Assembly: GCA_934130705.1 (NCBI GenBank)
Contig: CAKOYL010000022.1
Span: 1-12,790 of the forward strand
Length of the DNA: 12,790 nucleotides
Reading direction: 5' to 3'
DNA from: an uncultured Clostridia bacterium
GTDB taxonomy: Bacteria; Bacillota_A; Clostridia; TANB77; CAG-508
The notes under the pieces are model-generated. The model ran no database searches, had not been told where the DNA came from, and worked only from the letters and a program-made list of their open reading frames with translations. The position numbers and the translations under genes are program-made. Below, in pieces: positions 11,850 to 12,790 of this stretch. Position 1 is the first letter of the stretch. The number at the start of each line of letters is the position of its first letter.

Positions 11850-12790
11850 GTGTATATTATTTTTAAAAAAGCAGTAAAATATTATACTAAAGAAAGTTGC
11901 AAACTTTTTAGCATAATGGCATTGGCATTAGGGTTAATAATAGCGATAATTTTATTAAAATATAAACCGACCTATAAAGTAACCGTAAAAGGACAAGAAA
12001 TCGGTTACGTAGATAGTGAACAAAATTTAGAAGATAGAATACAAAGCGAAATAATAGAAATGCAAGGAAAGAACATAGATTTTGTTTCATTAGATGATAT
12101 GCCAAGTTATGAATTTAAATTAGTAAGCAGAAGTAGAAGATGTAATGAAGATGAGATAATGGTTGCATTAAAAGAAAATGCAAGAATAATGTATAAATAT
12201 TATGCAGTTATCTTAAATCAAGAAACAGTAGGTCTAGTAGATAATATAGAAGAAGCTGAACAAGCAATAAATCAAATAAAAGAAGAACATAAAAATGATA
12301 CAATAGATCTAGAATTAAGTGTAATAGAAAACTATACAGAAAACATTAATGAAATAAGTACGGAAACGGTACAGGTTGCACAAGCTCAGGTTGAAGAAAA
12401 AGTTTCAGCCCTTATAGCAGAAGATCAGGCTAAGAAACAAGCAGAAGAACAAGCAAAAAAACAAGCTGAGGAACAAGCAAAAAAAGAGGCAGAGAAACAA
12501 GCAAGAGAAGAAGCAGCAAAAAAGGCAGAAGAAGAAAATAGTAAAACACCAGTTGTAAGTGGAGTTCTTCTTGCTGTAACACCTGTAAGTGGAAGTATAA
12601 CATCCAGATTTGGAGCAGTAAGCAGTATTAGATCAGGTGCGCATACTGGAACAGATATAGCTGCACCAAGTGGAACACCAATAAAAGCGGTTGCATCAGG
12701 AACTGTAACATTTGCTGCAAGAAGTGGCTCATATGGAAATTTAATAAAAATTTCTCATGATAATGGGGTAGAAACTTGGTATGGTCATTG
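11850..12790 (+). CDS. Membrane-anchored M23 (LytM-type) peptidase, 3' end outside the window
   Basis: A cell-wall endopeptidase or related envelope factor. Counting from GTG 11850, residues about 20-39 (LFSIMALALGLIIAIILL) are a membrane anchor. About 40-185 form an extracytoplasmic domain with short strands (YKVTVKGQEIGYV, YYAVILNQETVGLVDN), of the type that precedes M23 domains in Clostridia. About 190-232 are a Lys/Glu/Gln/Ala-rich coiled-coil linker. The M23 domain starts at SGSITSRFG, with HTGTD giving zinc ligands H265 and D269. The window ends right after WYGH, the third motif (H313). The start is unclear: GTG 11850 is 1 nt from GGAG, ATT codons at 11856 and 11859 are well spaced, and ATG 11916 has no ribosome binding site and would cut the anchor's N-terminal region. 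Confidence 0.88.
   Translation, partial: MYIIFKKAVKYYTKESCKLFSIMALALGLIIAIILLKYKPTYKVTVKGQEIGYVDSEQNLEDRIQSEIIEMQGKNIDFVSLDDMPSYEFKLVSRSRRCNEDEIMVALKENARIMYKYYAVILNQETVGLVDNIEEAEQAINQIKEEHKNDTIDLELSVIENYTENINEISTETVQVAQAQVEEKVSALIAEDQAKKQAEEQAKKQAEEQAKKEAEKQAREEAAKKAEEENSKTPVVSGVLLAVTPVSGSITSRFGAVSSIRSGAHTGTDIAAPSGTPIKAVASGTVTFAARSGSYGNLIKISHDNGVETWYGH

Noticed and set aside
11908..12105. Minus-strand reading frame opposite the M23 peptidase.
   Set aside because: It is the complement of well-supported coding sequence, has no ribosome binding site and yields a low-complexity Leu/Phe/Arg product.

Overview
The window is very AT-rich DNA with strong Shine-Dalgarno sites (AGGAGG, GGGAGG, AAGGAGA) and intrinsic terminators. 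It encodes a MobV-type relaxase remnant, IS1182 and ISLre2 transposase relics, and Clostridia-like housekeeping proteins. This suggests a low-GC Firmicute, most likely a gut-type Clostridia/Bacilli lineage; the species cannot be named from the sequence. All intact genes end in TAA or TAG and use TGG for Trp, so the standard bacterial code applies.

Layout. (1) 1-567, chromosomal: the 5' part of serine O-acetyltransferase (cysE, minus), a pair of imperfect palindromic repeats, and a tRNA-Gly(TCC) with a strong bidirectional terminator. (2) 570-about 8510, an accessory region next to the tRNA 3' end: a tyrosine integrase broken by one in-frame TAA; a complete IS1182-type element with a dead transposase; a minus-strand operon of three small membrane proteins of one architecture; a compact locus with a 33-residue membrane peptide and a predicted convergent antisense RNA; the C-terminal scar of a relaxase; a putative zinc metallopeptidase (HELGH) with a small helical partner; a deleted ISLre2-type transposase; and a 66-residue unknown gene with its own promoter and terminator. 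This looks like a decayed integrative or mobilizable element with later insertions. No second copy of the tRNA 3' end was found, so its right boundary is unknown. (3) 8620-12790, probably chromosomal: an operon of HAD-like phosphatase, membrane-anchored Asn/Thr-rich protein and polysaccharide deacetylase; a convergent RluA-type pseudouridine synthase; and the start of an envelope-anchored M23 peptidase.

Functional picture. Both flanks carry metabolism, RNA modification and cell-wall enzymes (deacetylase, M23 endopeptidase). The middle is a mobile-element graveyard holding a few intact, unrecognised cargo genes.

The strongest candidate for something undescribed is the 5215-5558 locus. Two convergent promoters, a shared bidirectional terminator, a folded leader around the ribosome binding site and a one-helix hydrophobic peptide together resemble a type I toxin-antitoxin module of the Fst/par or TxpA kind, here enclosed by inverted repeats. 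Second is a fold-back in the ISLre2 leader that only transcripts entering from outside the element could form. Third is the HELGH metallopeptidase and its small partner.
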